From the NCBI GenBank assembly GCA_010094025.1, contig ML991800.1, positions 186,001 to 250,000 on the forward strand: a stretch of DNA of 64,000 nucleotides, given 5' to 3'. Under the pieces are notes generated by a model that saw only the letters and a program-made list of their open reading frames with translations, had not been told where the DNA came from and did no database searches. This document shows positions 1 through 10,545 of this stretch, piece after piece; positions within the stretch are counted from its first letter, which is position 1, and every line of letters starts with the position of its first letter. Both the position numbers and the translations under genes were made by a program. The stretch is from Viridothelium virens. Taxonomy: Eukaryota > Ascomycota > Dothideomycetes > Trypetheliales > Trypetheliaceae.

Positions 1-1217
1 GAGTAAATATTGCTGCATAGAATACGTTTCTGAAGAAGTCATGATTGTTGGAGACAATGAGTTTTGGGAAATCAGATTCTTTCAAGGCCCCGAAAGACGA
101 CAGGTGAGCTACAACGAGGCTACTTTTTATCGAGAACTTCGTAGGTTTCATGCTTCACATGAGGTACGTTCAGTTCTTATGTATAAAGGCTCCCGGACCT
201 CGAGTCCTTCCGATTCGCTAAAGTTTGCCTGTTTCGGATCAGGCATCCAGTAAGTTGTCACCGCACTCAAGAAGCTCTCGGCACCGTGTAAGGGCATGTC
301 TCTCTCGAACGGAATAGCGATACAATACATCCAAGGTCTGCAAGAATTCCGTCTATCATCAAGGCCATGATCAAGAGATTAGAAAAGGATCCTGGGAGAG
401 GAAAGCAGGTTGATTGGCTATGAGCGTGGAACGACGCCCCACTGGTCCTTGTCCAGTCTAGTTGTCTCCTTTCCCGCCGTATCTTCACCAGTGTACAACC
501 TCATCCAGAAATCCTCGCGACCTGGTATTCTTCTTCACGGTTGCGGCCATGGCATGCAAACTCTATTGAGATCACCGTACTTTCTCCATGATCTGATTTG
601 GTTTTCTGGAAGTCTCGCAGATCCATCTCGCGAAGCATTGCATTCCACTAGAAGTTATGGTATCGTACGCAGCCGGTTACCAACGCCTCATCCTAGCCAA
701 GTGTCCAATCTGCTCCTCGGAGTGCTACATCCGGGCGAAGGGAAGTCTTTATTCAATTGGTTGACTACGTAAAGTTCGGAAACACGAGGCCCGATTATTG
801 TTTTCAAGCTCCTGATGTCTAACTTGAGCTCCTACCGCCATGGTAGAGATCCTTTTCGCTAAAACCCCGCAGTTAAGGTGCCATTCTAGACTCTGTGGCC
901 CTCCATCTATAGCAATGTTCAGTGACTAGATTTGCGTCGAAACATTCGAAGGCTCGTCGTAGTCCTATAGTTCCATCCATCCCCGCCGTGCTAACCAGGG
1001 ATGACTCTTTCGCCGCAAATGAGCATGAGCGGACAGATATTGATTGGAGCTCCTGACATGCTGTTCGGGGCTTCTCAATAGACGATGTTGATTTGCGCTC
1101 AAACCTACTGACCAATTCATGCGGCCAACCAGCTCTTCCAGTCAATCATCCCCGCACTTCGATCCGCCGCCTGCGTATCTTTACACGCCACGCTTCTAGG
1201 CACGCACATTATTACGG
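1..1217. other. No supportable gene; short open stretches only
   Basis: Both strands hold only short open frames with frequent stops and no recognisable family. An open stretch at 41-253 (+) reads as a plausible charged protein segment, but it has no partner exon and I do not recognise it. The last part is probably promoter and 5' leader of the oxidoreductase at 1315. Confidence 0.6.
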
Positions 1218-1226
1218 TATAAATAT
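1218..1226 (+). promoter_or_regulatory. TATA-box candidate for the FAD oxidoreductase
   Basis: TATAAATAT lies about 90 bp upstream of the ATG at 1315, a usual distance for a fungal gene with a short leader. No other promoter element could be identified. Confidence 0.5.
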
Positions 1227-1314
1227 CAGATGAATCCCAAGCGAGTGGAGTTCGCAGTTTGTTGCAATTCTAAGGTTTGACTACCATTGATTCAACATTC
1301 ACTCAGCGATCAAT

Positions 1315-2943
1315 ATGGCATCTCAAGAATACGATCTGATAGTTGTTGGTTCCGGCTTCGCCGGCTGCATGGCCACACTCAACTTCCTCGAAACTTGCAA
1401 AGCAGAAAACAAACAGGGTCGCGTTGCACTCATCGAAGCTGGAAAGGCAGACGAACGTTGTGGTGCATCTCGGTGGACTATGGCCTACCTGCGGCTCGAC
1501 AAGGACCTCGCTTTTGATGACGATTGGAAACACGAGATGCAAACGGTGAGTAAGGGCCAAGCGGACCAGGAATATTGTCAAAAATTGCAGAGTGAAGCAC
1601 AGACGACTGCAAAGTATCTGGAAGCCCATGGAGTGAAATTCGTACATCATGATGAACAGAATGTTTTACTTGAGTTCAAGACAGCGCAACATTTTGTGTT
1701 TCCTGAAGGCGGTGGAAATGCTGTCATTTCCAACTTGATGGACCATATCATCAGCTATCCGGATTGTGACGTATATTGGGAGACGAATGGAATGCATGTC
1801 CTTACCAATCAACAGGGAGCGGTCAGGGGTCTGCAAGTCAGAAAGAAAGACGGCTTGCTGCACGAACTGTAAGTAGCCGTTTAGCATGGTAGACACGATT
1901 CTATTGCTAATAGAGACAGTGCTGCCCAGGACGTTGTGCTCGCATGCGGGGGCTTTGAGGGAAACCGAGAGATGTTGGCTAAATATGTAGGAAACCGTAC
2001 GCATGAATTGCCGTTAATTGCTCCAGGATTGAAGTACAACAGAGGATCTGGGCTCAACATGGCTCTAGAGCTTGGAGCGCAAACAGCAGGATCATTTGAC
2101 GGAATTCACTGTGAGTTGGTAGATACTAGAGCTACGAAGCCCGATGCTGTAATTTGGGGTTCGTATGCGACCGAATCCGGGTTACTGAGCTCACACCTCC
2201 CTCAGGACACAACTACGGTATTGTCGTCAACGAGCACTGCAAGCGCTTCTATGATGAAGGAAAGCGCCACCTTTTTGCGACATTCGAGATGATTGCCTTG
2301 CAATTGTGGCGAGATCAGAATCAAAAAGGATACTTCATCACTGATGATACGATCATGAAGCGTTTCCGTCCCGGATGGGTCTACGATACGACCGACCAAG
2401 AGCCAGTTCAGGCCAACACCATTCGCGAATTGGCCAAAAGACTGGGTTGTGATGGCGGCGCGCTCGAAAAGACCGTCGAAGAGTTCAATGCTGCGTGTAA
2501 CGACAACCCGTTCGACCTGATGAAACTTGATGGAAAGGCGACAGCGGGCTTACATCCCAATAAGACTAATTGGGCAAATCCCATCGAAACAGCGCCCTTT
2601 TACGGGTAGGTCCTCCTGAGATCCTTCCTCGCCAGTCCCTTGTGCTGACATCTTGTAGTTTTCCACTGGAGTCGCATCTCACTTTCACTTATGGCGGAGT
2701 CAGAACAAATACGAATGCTCAAGTGTTGGGTACAAACGATGTGCCAATACCAGGTCTTTGGGCTGCCGGAGAAATGACGGGTCTTTTCTACAATGGTCAG
2801 TCTTTCTCTCTTCGTACTACTTTTACAGCTGGCATGGACACTTATTGAACGAATACACAGAGTATCCTCCAGCAACATCAGTTTTGCGGTCGTTGACATT
2901 CGGGCGCCTTGCTGGCACGCAGATTGCACAGAAGCTCAAATAG
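1315..2943 (+). CDS. FAD-dependent oxidoreductase, fumarate reductase / tricarballylate dehydrogenase-like
   Basis: Five exons: 1315-1868, 1920-2158, 2206-2605, 2659-2795, 2861-2943. They sum to 1413 bp, or 470 aa. The N-terminus carries the dinucleotide-binding motif DLIVVGSGFAGC. ACGGFEGN follows the first intron, and the C-terminal GLWAAGEMTGLFYNEYPP is the flavin-closing segment of the FAD_binding_2 (fumarate reductase/succinate dehydrogenase flavoprotein) superfamily. Length and layout resemble stand-alone flavoproteins such as tricarballylate dehydrogenase or ketosteroid dehydrogenases rather than mitochondrial SdhA. There is no signal peptide, so it is probably cytosolic. The substrate cannot be read from the sequence. 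The first acceptor is ambiguous: AG at 1913 or at 1919 both keep the frame and differ by two residues. A 2-kb gap separates it from the next gene, so no operon-like context is visible. Confidence 0.85.
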
Positions 2944-4975
2944 GACCAGTCTCTGGTATCCAATGATACTTGCGTCTCGATGACTCCACGCAATTATTCT
3001 GTCTCATTGGTTTGCTATGTGGTAAGCATAATTCTCTTTGGGAATTAGCGTTCACTTTGTAGTACTTCGAGGCCAGCTATCGAGGAAGCACGCGTAAGTA
3101 GTCAGCACAATGTAAAATCCCAGGCGATACGCATTCGCCTCAAAGCCAAGGACATTTGAAACGAAGAACGAAATGCTGTTGTCTAGTTCTGCTGATCAAA
3201 ACAATAGTGCTCAAGTCCGAAAAAAACTCACCGGGTCGCTCAAGCAATGCACAAAGTTTGGGCTTTGCGGGTTCTCATACCTCACGCTTTTTTCGCCTCC
3301 ACAGCGGCATTTGCTCCCAACTGTTTATTTTCCGTCACGGAGAAATCGAGATATGAAGTTTTCGGTTCGGAATCGGGGGCTCAACATGTTTCCGCGGAGA
3401 TCTGGTTTGAACAAAACCACGGATTGCTTCTGTCGGCTCGTTGGCCAGACACTGAACGGCAAGGTACCAAAGCCACAGTTTGCAGAGCACCGAAAGGGAA
3501 GAAGCCGCGCTGTTTCATTTCCTAAAATGACTTCGACGTCTCGATCGGCAATGCAACCCGCCTGAAACCTACTGTACCGTACACCTTCCATTTCACGGTT
3601 ATCCTCTATCTACCTTCCTACGCTTTCGATGATGGCTATTGTTGGATTTGCTTTGCATTTGAAGGCACATTTGTGAGACTAATCATGACGGATTGGCCAA
3701 CAGGTCTTGCTTGGCACTCTTTGCCCAGGTCTAGTGTTCCCTTCAGAGCAGTACATACAGAGCCGAGAAGAGGAACTACATCCTATTCTATAAGAATTTC
3801 AACATTGGAAAAAGTCTGTGGACTTCCAATTGACTCAGTTGCGCCTCACCAACGCTGCAGCTCGGAGGCGCTCTCTCTTTGAGATGGAGGTTGAGGAACA
3901 GGAGGCTGAGAGATCTGCAGGTCGTACAGACACGCTTCCGATTCCCTACCAATCAAAGGAGTTGCTCTGCTACGATCCCGCATATCTCGTGCAGCCAATT
4001 TGTCAAATTGTCGACGTCACTTAAGCAACAGGATCTGGCTGAAAATTGCATAGGGTCCGATGCGAAAGGGAATCCTCTGCACTGGCCTTATGGACGACAC
4101 TGCTGCCTGGCATTTCTTGGGTGCCGCCCTTTTGCATACGTTCGGACGAGTGCCAAACGAGGCCATGCCGGTCATGGAAGGAGGTACCGTTTGCCTGCCA
4201 CTAACACAGTGGGAAATCTAGCCAAATCTGTCTGGATTGTTTCAACTAAAGAAATCTCCTCATGGAGCGTCAAATTGTTTATACAGCTCTGTGCCGCGCG
4301 GATGCATTTGTGGAGCGCGCTAGAGTGGAACCGGGATTCCATCAATCCTACCGTATACTTTGTTTTCCCAACTCCTCTCCATCTCTGCGGCCACCATATT
4401 GCCAGCACCCAAGATGTGCAGTGCGGACATGGCGATCACCATGCGCGCCCGACAGAATGTAAAACTGTGACTGTTGGTTTGCAGCCTCTGGGCGCAGCTG
4501 CTTTGCAAAACCAATTATAAGTGCGGACGTACAAGCGAGCTGGCCGCATACTTCCCAAAGCGGAAAAAGAAATCGTCTGGACCGGTCACCAAGTGACCCT
4601 CAGCGCACCGGTCTGACAATTGTACTTCCATTACGAAAAAATAAAAATAGATCTACAGGTGGCTCACTTTTGCTAAATGGGATCTAGATAATCGTCCATG
4701 CCCGAGCTGCGGTCAATCTTGCTGTATTCAATCTGCATGTCTCCGACCAACAAGAACACCGAGTCCGAAGAGCTTCGAAGATGTTGCGTCATACTCTCAT
4801 CGTGTTCAAATTTCTGTGCCTCGAAGCTCTATCTAAGCATAAGGTAGGTAATGAAGAGAAGTAAGAACACGCTGTAATCAATAATGGTATCTATTTAGAT
4901 GGCAACTCGTCCCATGGAACTTCCTTAACCAAATTATTTCGAGTATTTCTTCCTTCATCTTCTTTTAATACTAAA
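2944..4975. other. Gene-poor 2-kb interval, possibly with remnants of an old gene
   Basis: No intact gene could be built. The open stretch 3797-4024 (+) reads as a coherent, charge-rich segment (EMEVEEQEAER then PIPYQSKELLCYDPAYL). A second one from the ATG at 4060 reads MRKGILCTGLMDDTAAWHF. Neither joins to neighbouring exons without stops, so they may be pieces of a decayed host gene that I cannot name. The last few hundred bases before 4976 would hold the promoter of the next gene. Confidence 0.45.
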
Positions 4976-7308
4976 ATGGTCCGGTACCTTTCTTTTGTGG
5001 CCTTGACGGCTTTTTCAACATTTGGATGGGGCCTGGAAATATCTTCGTCTTCCAACTTGGCTAGGACGAAACCACAGCCTTATACTGAGAGCCTGGCTGC
5101 TCCAACTACAGTCCTTACTACCTCTTCTGATCATCGACGGTCTCTTCATTCAGAGAATAAAAAACACCACGCCAGATTAAACGATCGCTCTCCTTTCCCT
5201 AAACATCACGAGCATTTGCATCACCGCCCGCGCGATAATCATAATGCAACCTCCTATCGAAAGTTTAACCAGGACGCGCTGTCTAGCGACAGGGCGAACG
5301 CAACACTCAGAAACAGTACCGGCCTCGATGGCCCAGAATCTGGACCGAACAAAAACCATGTGGCCTCTCTCCCTTTCGCCAAAGTAACCCCACAGGAGCA
5401 ATCCTCAATTACACCGACGCCATTACCGACGTCTCAACCTGGATCGAACACGACACAAAACACATATTTCCAACCAGCTTTTAGTCACGGAGCTAATCCA
5501 AGTAACCCAACTTCGTGGAAATCGCAACCAACCCCCAATTTTGCCTACACTCGAAATGGAGGCCGCAGAGATATGTCCCAGCAACATCAGTTCGTGAATA
5601 TGAACGTCGGGTTCCATGGTAATCGTACCGCAGTCGACCTCGAGAGCACCGATGGAGCGCAGCAGATTGACTGCAACGAGACTCATTGGCGCATTCAAAC
5701 TAAGGATAAGGCGCATTTTGATGTTGCTATGTCTTGGCCACACGATGTCATCCTTGTCACCGGCAGCTTTTGTGAGACGGGCGAGACGAGAAGACTTATC
5801 GAAGTCCAAGAACTTTCTTTCCCAGAGCCTAGCGTCATTGTCGCCAACGGAAAGCCGGGTTTTCTGAACAATGGGCTTCCAGTGTCCACTGTCTCGGTTG
5901 AATTCGGTAACCACAGGCCATCGGACTCGTCTAGCGCACTTACACCAATAGCTACAGCGCCTACACAACCGGCAGCCCAGCCCGATCAGCCGGGGCCTTC
6001 AACCGTATACAATAAAAGGGGTTGGTTCAAATCTGAGTGGAGCAAGGCAACTTCTCATATTGGATCTGCGGCGTCTGTCGCGACTTCTCACGTTGAATCT
6101 GCGGCGTCTGTCGTAACTTCTCATGTAGAAGCTGCAGCGTCTCTCCACGGGAGTACAAGTAAATCAATGCATATCCAAGTTCCAAAAGCAACACCAACAG
6201 GTACTTCCCCTTTCAGTACTACTGGCAATAAGCTTGCGTCTTTCCATGGTATGGATGTTTGGGATCTTGGGATGCAGGTCAACGGTGGTATAGAACTTGG
6301 TGGCGGGTTCACAGCAGACTTGGCCCATATTGGAAAAAAAGGTTGGGCCTCAGCATACATGTTCATGCACGGCTCTGATTGGAACTTCGATTTCCCTCTT
6401 GGCCTCGAGTTTCAAGGGACTAACGAACACTACGAAAACACAAATTTAACGATCGGTGAACCTATCGACTTATGTGCAGAGTTCGGCTGTATTGCAGTGC
6501 AAGACATCTTCGAGATCGGCTCTTTCCTTCAGATGAATTTGAACGCCACGATAGACGTGACGACTAGTGGAAAGATCAACATGGGCACCAAATACTCATA
6601 TGCAGCGCCTCAGGTGTATTGGGGTACCGACTCACAAAATGCCACTGGCTTCGAACCTTCTAACAGAGAGAAGTGGTTCAATGTCAGTGATGGTTCTATA
6701 CAAGTATCCGGAGGACTTGGACTAGACTTTGTGCAGCTCAACGGCCTCAAGATCACAAAGGTCAAAGAAGCGGACTTCTATGTCCAAATCGTGGATGGCG
6801 TATCAGTGGCAGCAACCGTTACGAAGGAACAGAAAGGCAGTTCAAAGTCCCGAAGAGATATATCCGCCCGGGAACATCCAAAAGACGTCCTTGCGAGGGA
6901 ACTGGCCAAAAGAGACACATGTCCTGGTCTTGGGGTCAAGTTAGAACTTGACGAAGCACTAATGCTTCAGGCTGATGCTGGTCCCTTCAACGGAGGCGCT
7001 ACTCTATTCGCTACTCAAATTCCACTGTACAGTACATGCATCTCGTAAGTTGGATTACTTCGTAGCGCTCAGCTCGCTTGCTAATGCTGGTGTCTAGAAA
7101 GTCTACCTCATCCGCTCACTCCCCTAATCCCACTCATTCCGCTAATTCAACTCATTCTACTAATTCAACTCATTCTGCTAATTCAACTATCTCGAGCGGT
7201 TCAGCACATTCCGCACTTTCCACTCCCTTCGGCTTCAAAAACTCAACTAATTCAACCCGCCCTACGCGTAACATGCGCCTTTTCCCCTCCATTACCCCCG
7301 CCCTCTAA
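4976..7308 (+). CDS. Large secreted Ser/Thr-rich protein with internal repeats, function unknown
   Basis: Two exons, 4976-7044 and 7098-7308, joined by a 53-bp GTAAGT...TAG intron, give 759 aa. The first ~20 residues (MVRYLSFVALTAFSTFGWG) are a signal peptide. They are followed by a ~180-residue low-complexity region rich in His, Asn, Ser and Thr with many N-glycosylation sequons. Two ordered regions follow. One at about residues 205-310 contains conserved-looking Cys (DCNETHW, SFCETGE). The other at about 400-690 ends near GLGVKLELDEAL and contains LCAEFGCI. This resembles fungal extracellular proteins annotated with the uncharacterised domains DUF7029 and DUF7223, recalled from memory and not searched. 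KR sites (SRRD, AKRD) near residues 630-650 could be Kex2 cleavage sites. The tail is a THSxNS repeat. A cell-surface or wall-associated role is inferred. Confidence 0.8.
6050..6148 (+). repeat. Three tandem 33-bp coding repeats
   Basis: Three successive 33-bp units encode 11-residue repeats of the form TSHVESAASVV inside the secreted protein at 4976. The first two units are closest and the third is more diverged. They form a linker between the two ordered regions and could vary in copy number between strains. Confidence 0.8.
7132..7185 (+). repeat. Three tandem 18-bp coding repeats
   Basis: Three 18-bp units encode THSANS, THSTNS and THSANS in the C-terminal exon of the secreted protein. 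They differ at only a few bases, which suggests recent slippage. They sit in a Ser/Thr/Asn-rich tail likely to be glycosylated. Confidence 0.8.
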
Positions 7309-9521
7309 AGACTCCAATTCAACTAAATCCAGGATCACCTCAGGGGACAGTCGCATGGGAACTGAACTTGTTTAAATGGAATTGTATCGTCAATCTCCAA
7401 GAAACCTCACTGAAGGATTGAGAATGAGGGGAAGAACGAATGTACTAAAATATAGAACGGTGTGACGCTCATTTACCATGGGTCTGACTGGGTCATCGTT
7501 TATACTCTCTGCTGGCAGAGGACTGACTGATGTAAAGAACTTAATTTTTAAGAATTAATGTACCTTAATCTATCCATTGTCCCGTCTTGCTCTGCTTTCG
7601 AGTCTTTTCTAGTATCCGGATGGTACGCTGCACCTTCTGCGCTGTACATTGTAGGAGTTGTAATCAAGTACCCAAACCAACCAGTCTTCTTGAACAGAAC
7701 CGAATTATATCTTGACAAATATCAGGAGGTTCTGACGTAGATCGGGGGTTTGCGAAATGACTAGACGGTTGAGGCTCTGAAGGGTTCACCAATATTTGCA
7801 CTCCGCACCTCCTTCATGGGAGGTCCTTCAATTTTGAACCTTCATCAACACCCGTATCCAAAATAGAGTGACAAATCATATTGAGCATAGCATGCAAGCA
7901 GAGATCGATAAATGCTTCAGAGTGGAGAGTAGAAATGTCAGATCCTCGAAAGCAGCATGAATGTTGTCGATTCGTGGAGGAAGATTGCCGGAGCGATCTC
8001 GTTGGTTGCGGATCTGCGAAATGGAAGCAACTCATATTACACCGTCTTTGCAGACCGAACCCGACGAAGTGCTGGGGTTGTTCTAGGCTATCCGTTTGCT
8101 GTCTGCACTGTTAATTGGGATCTACGGGATAGAAACTCATCTCTTTCACAACAGATGTCCTTAGATACCAAGCCCGCGATGATGGGCAAGACCCACCATC
8201 CTGTGGTACAGGCTTGAAAGAGGCTACTTAGCTCCCACATGCAGCAGTTGGTGACGGGAGCCAATCGGGAAGATTCAAGAGACCCGGTGGTGAAGGCAAC
8301 CCGAGACACGGACGATGTTGGTAGCTTCGCCTAAAAGGTAATTTCGGTCAAGTCTACGATGTGCAAGAAGTGACCAAAGTCCGCTCAAAACGAAGATCTG
8401 TACGGGCAAGAAGTATTAGGAAGCATCAGCGACAGCATGATTTTTTCCTAGAGAGCCAGAACAATAATCTCGGATAGGATACGTAATTAATGCTTCACAG
8501 AGGCTGTTTTGCATTCCGTACTCGAGTTACCTTTGCTCAAAAGGCAAGAAAATAGATGAATCGCACGCATGGCAAATCTCGGGCAGCAAACCTACTGCCT
8601 AGCTGAGGTGGTACAAGACAGTGGTGTCTTCATCAAGACACAGCCATTATCTACGTATCTGTAACTGCCCATTATGATGACCCCTGACATTTGGAATCAA
8701 CAAGATCGTCCGCATTTTTATTCTCATAGGCTATCTCTGTCCACTGCTAGATCTTGTCTCGGCTGCTCAAATCTCTCAGCCTCTTCCATAAAGGCCGCAG
8801 AGCTCATACTGTCGCAATCTTGCGACGTCGATCAGCTTGTGACAATCACACAAAGTACACGTTTTCAATGACCCATAATCATGCTCAGAGACTGCCTTCT
8901 TAATGCGTCAAATTACGACTCATGGACCAAAGCAATCGTGTAGCAGAGCGATCTGGCTGACCCAAAAAAGCACCAATAGGAGCGTCTTGCCAAGTTGACA
9001 TGCGCAAATAATTCACTCCGAGTCTTAATGGTGCATTTCGTTTCCATTTTCGAGTAGGACGTCTGAGTCTCAATCAAAGAAAGTAGAGCTACTCATCTCC
9101 GACAGTGAGTCCATTTCCAAGTCGACTTTGCGTAGGAGCGGGACCCTTTACAACTACGTTTCGCTCCACAGTGCGCAATCGGTCATACTTCAACGCGAAA
9201 GTCAGTATTGACGTACTGTTGAAGTACCAAAATTATCACATCTCAGCCGGACACCTGGCTTGAGCTGAAATTCTGAGCATGTTGCAAAAAAGTGTTCGCA
9301 AGGACATCTTTCCTTGAACTCGAGGGTGCGTTCTATTCGAATGTTGCTGCGGCATCGTCAAGGAACATGAAGGACCGGTGCGGCCAACCAAGCAATAGAC
9401 TGATAGGTTAGAAGTGAGGTGATTTGGGGAGTAGAGTAGACAATGTAATGCTCAAAATCTAATTCGAATTGTAATTTTTAAGCTCTTACCACTACCTTGG
9501 GTTGATGTGTTGAACCGTTCA
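7309..9521. other. 2.2-kb interval without a supportable gene
   Basis: All open frames are short and show no family resemblance. The longest coherent one (7957-8217, +) lacks flanking splice partners. The interval separates the secreted-protein gene from the 3' end of the cupin gene on the opposite strand, so it should contain two 3' UTRs. Confidence 0.55.
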
Positions 9522-10091
9522 TCATTTACTGGCTCTCACCCCTGGGATTCCTCCATAGTCCTCTTGCAATGCTTTACCGTCGATCAGTACCGGCTTAGCT
9601 TCTTGCAAAACGTAAAGCATTCTTCCCCAACCGCCATCAGGCGTGACATTCCTCCACGCATGCATTGTCCCTCTCTGAATTGCAATATCCCCTCTCTTCA
9701 TGACCTTGGTCTCGCCACTGTCCAGAACCAATTCCATAACGCCTTCCAGCACGACTGCATAGTCGAGACTCACTGTACGATGCATCGGCGAAGTCGCTCC
9801 GGGCATCGCATCTACCAGTCGACAGACTGTGCCACCAGGGACTGTAATTCCCGGCTTGTTTTCGAGAAATCCAGCATATGTGGTCACATCTTGGGACTGG
9901 TTCAGCTCAACAGGGGTTTCGTTGGTCGCGTAACTCAGGGAGAAGCGCGCCCCGTCGGGGAGAGTCTGCCAAGGGAGGGTGTCCGGAATGGCATTGCTGA
10001 AAATAGCCTTGCCTGAGGAGTCGTGATCTGTAATGAAACGATTGATGGAGGGCAAGCCATTGTCGAGCAGAGTGTCGTGTGAGGAAGCCAT
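9522..10091 (-). CDS. Small cupin-domain protein
   Basis: Single-exon gene, 189 aa, with no signal peptide. A cupin barrel covers about residues 85-165. The first cupin motif reads SPMHRTVSLDYAVVLEGVMEL, in which the usual HxH pair is reduced to one His. The second motif region reads GDIAIQRGTMHAWRNV, with a conserved His. This layout matches the small fungal cupins often found in secondary-metabolite or aromatic-degradation clusters, where they act as isomerases, decarboxylases or dioxygenase-like proteins. The reaction cannot be predicted from sequence alone. It is the first of three consecutive minus-strand genes (cupin, monooxygenase fusion, PCMH oxidase), which supports shared pathway membership. 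Confidence 0.85.
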   Translation of the reverse strand: MASSHDTLLDNGLPSINRFITDHDSSGKAIFSNAIPDTLPWQTLPDGARFSLSYATNETPVELNQSQDVTTYAGFLENKPGITVPGGTVCRLVDAMPGATSPMHRTVSLDYAVVLEGVMELVLDSGETKVMKRGDIAIQRGTMHAWRNVTPDGGWGRMLYVLQEAKPVLIDGKALQEDYGGIPGVRASK

Positions 10092-10545
10092 GATTGACTT
10101 GGTTCAGGGAAACGGGGTAGTGATTGGTTCGATGTCTCTTTTTGTCACTCCAATCAAGATGGTGGGATCATCGTTCTCCTCCATGAGAGAGAACGTTGGT
10201 TCTGCCATGATTTATCGATGGAAGAGCGAACACGTGGATCCACAACGCTGCTATTGTGAAGGCCGGTAGTGTAGAAAGCTGGCGAAGAGTCGTGCGGAGA
10301 GGAGGTGGAGAGATGGAACAAGCCGAGCATTCGGCAGTGTGGGCACTGATCGGGTCCAGGGTTGCCCCAGCTTCTGAACCTCCGCCGAGCCGGTACGCTG
10401 AATAATTAACCAGGAGGGCAATCCGTGAAACACTTGCTAGCAGGGTGGCATACATTAAGTAAGGCTTGTTATTACCCTCGAGTGTCAATATCCTAACATG
10501 ACATCGGTAGGATAGAACGTATGCTTGCGATTATACCATACTAGT
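10092..10545. other. Intergenic, cupin promoter
   Basis: 454 bp between the cupin start and the 3' end of the monooxygenase-decarboxylase fusion, both on the minus strand. It probably contains the cupin promoter and the 3' UTR of the upstream gene. No motif was recognised. Confidence 0.5.

Noticed and set aside
410-772. 120-codon open frame near the left end
   Set aside because: No family resemblance, no promoter-like context and no splice partners.
3879-4520. 213-codon open frame on the plus strand
   Set aside because: Composition (Cys, Arg, His-rich, irregular) looks random, and the protein-like segments in this interval lie in other frames.
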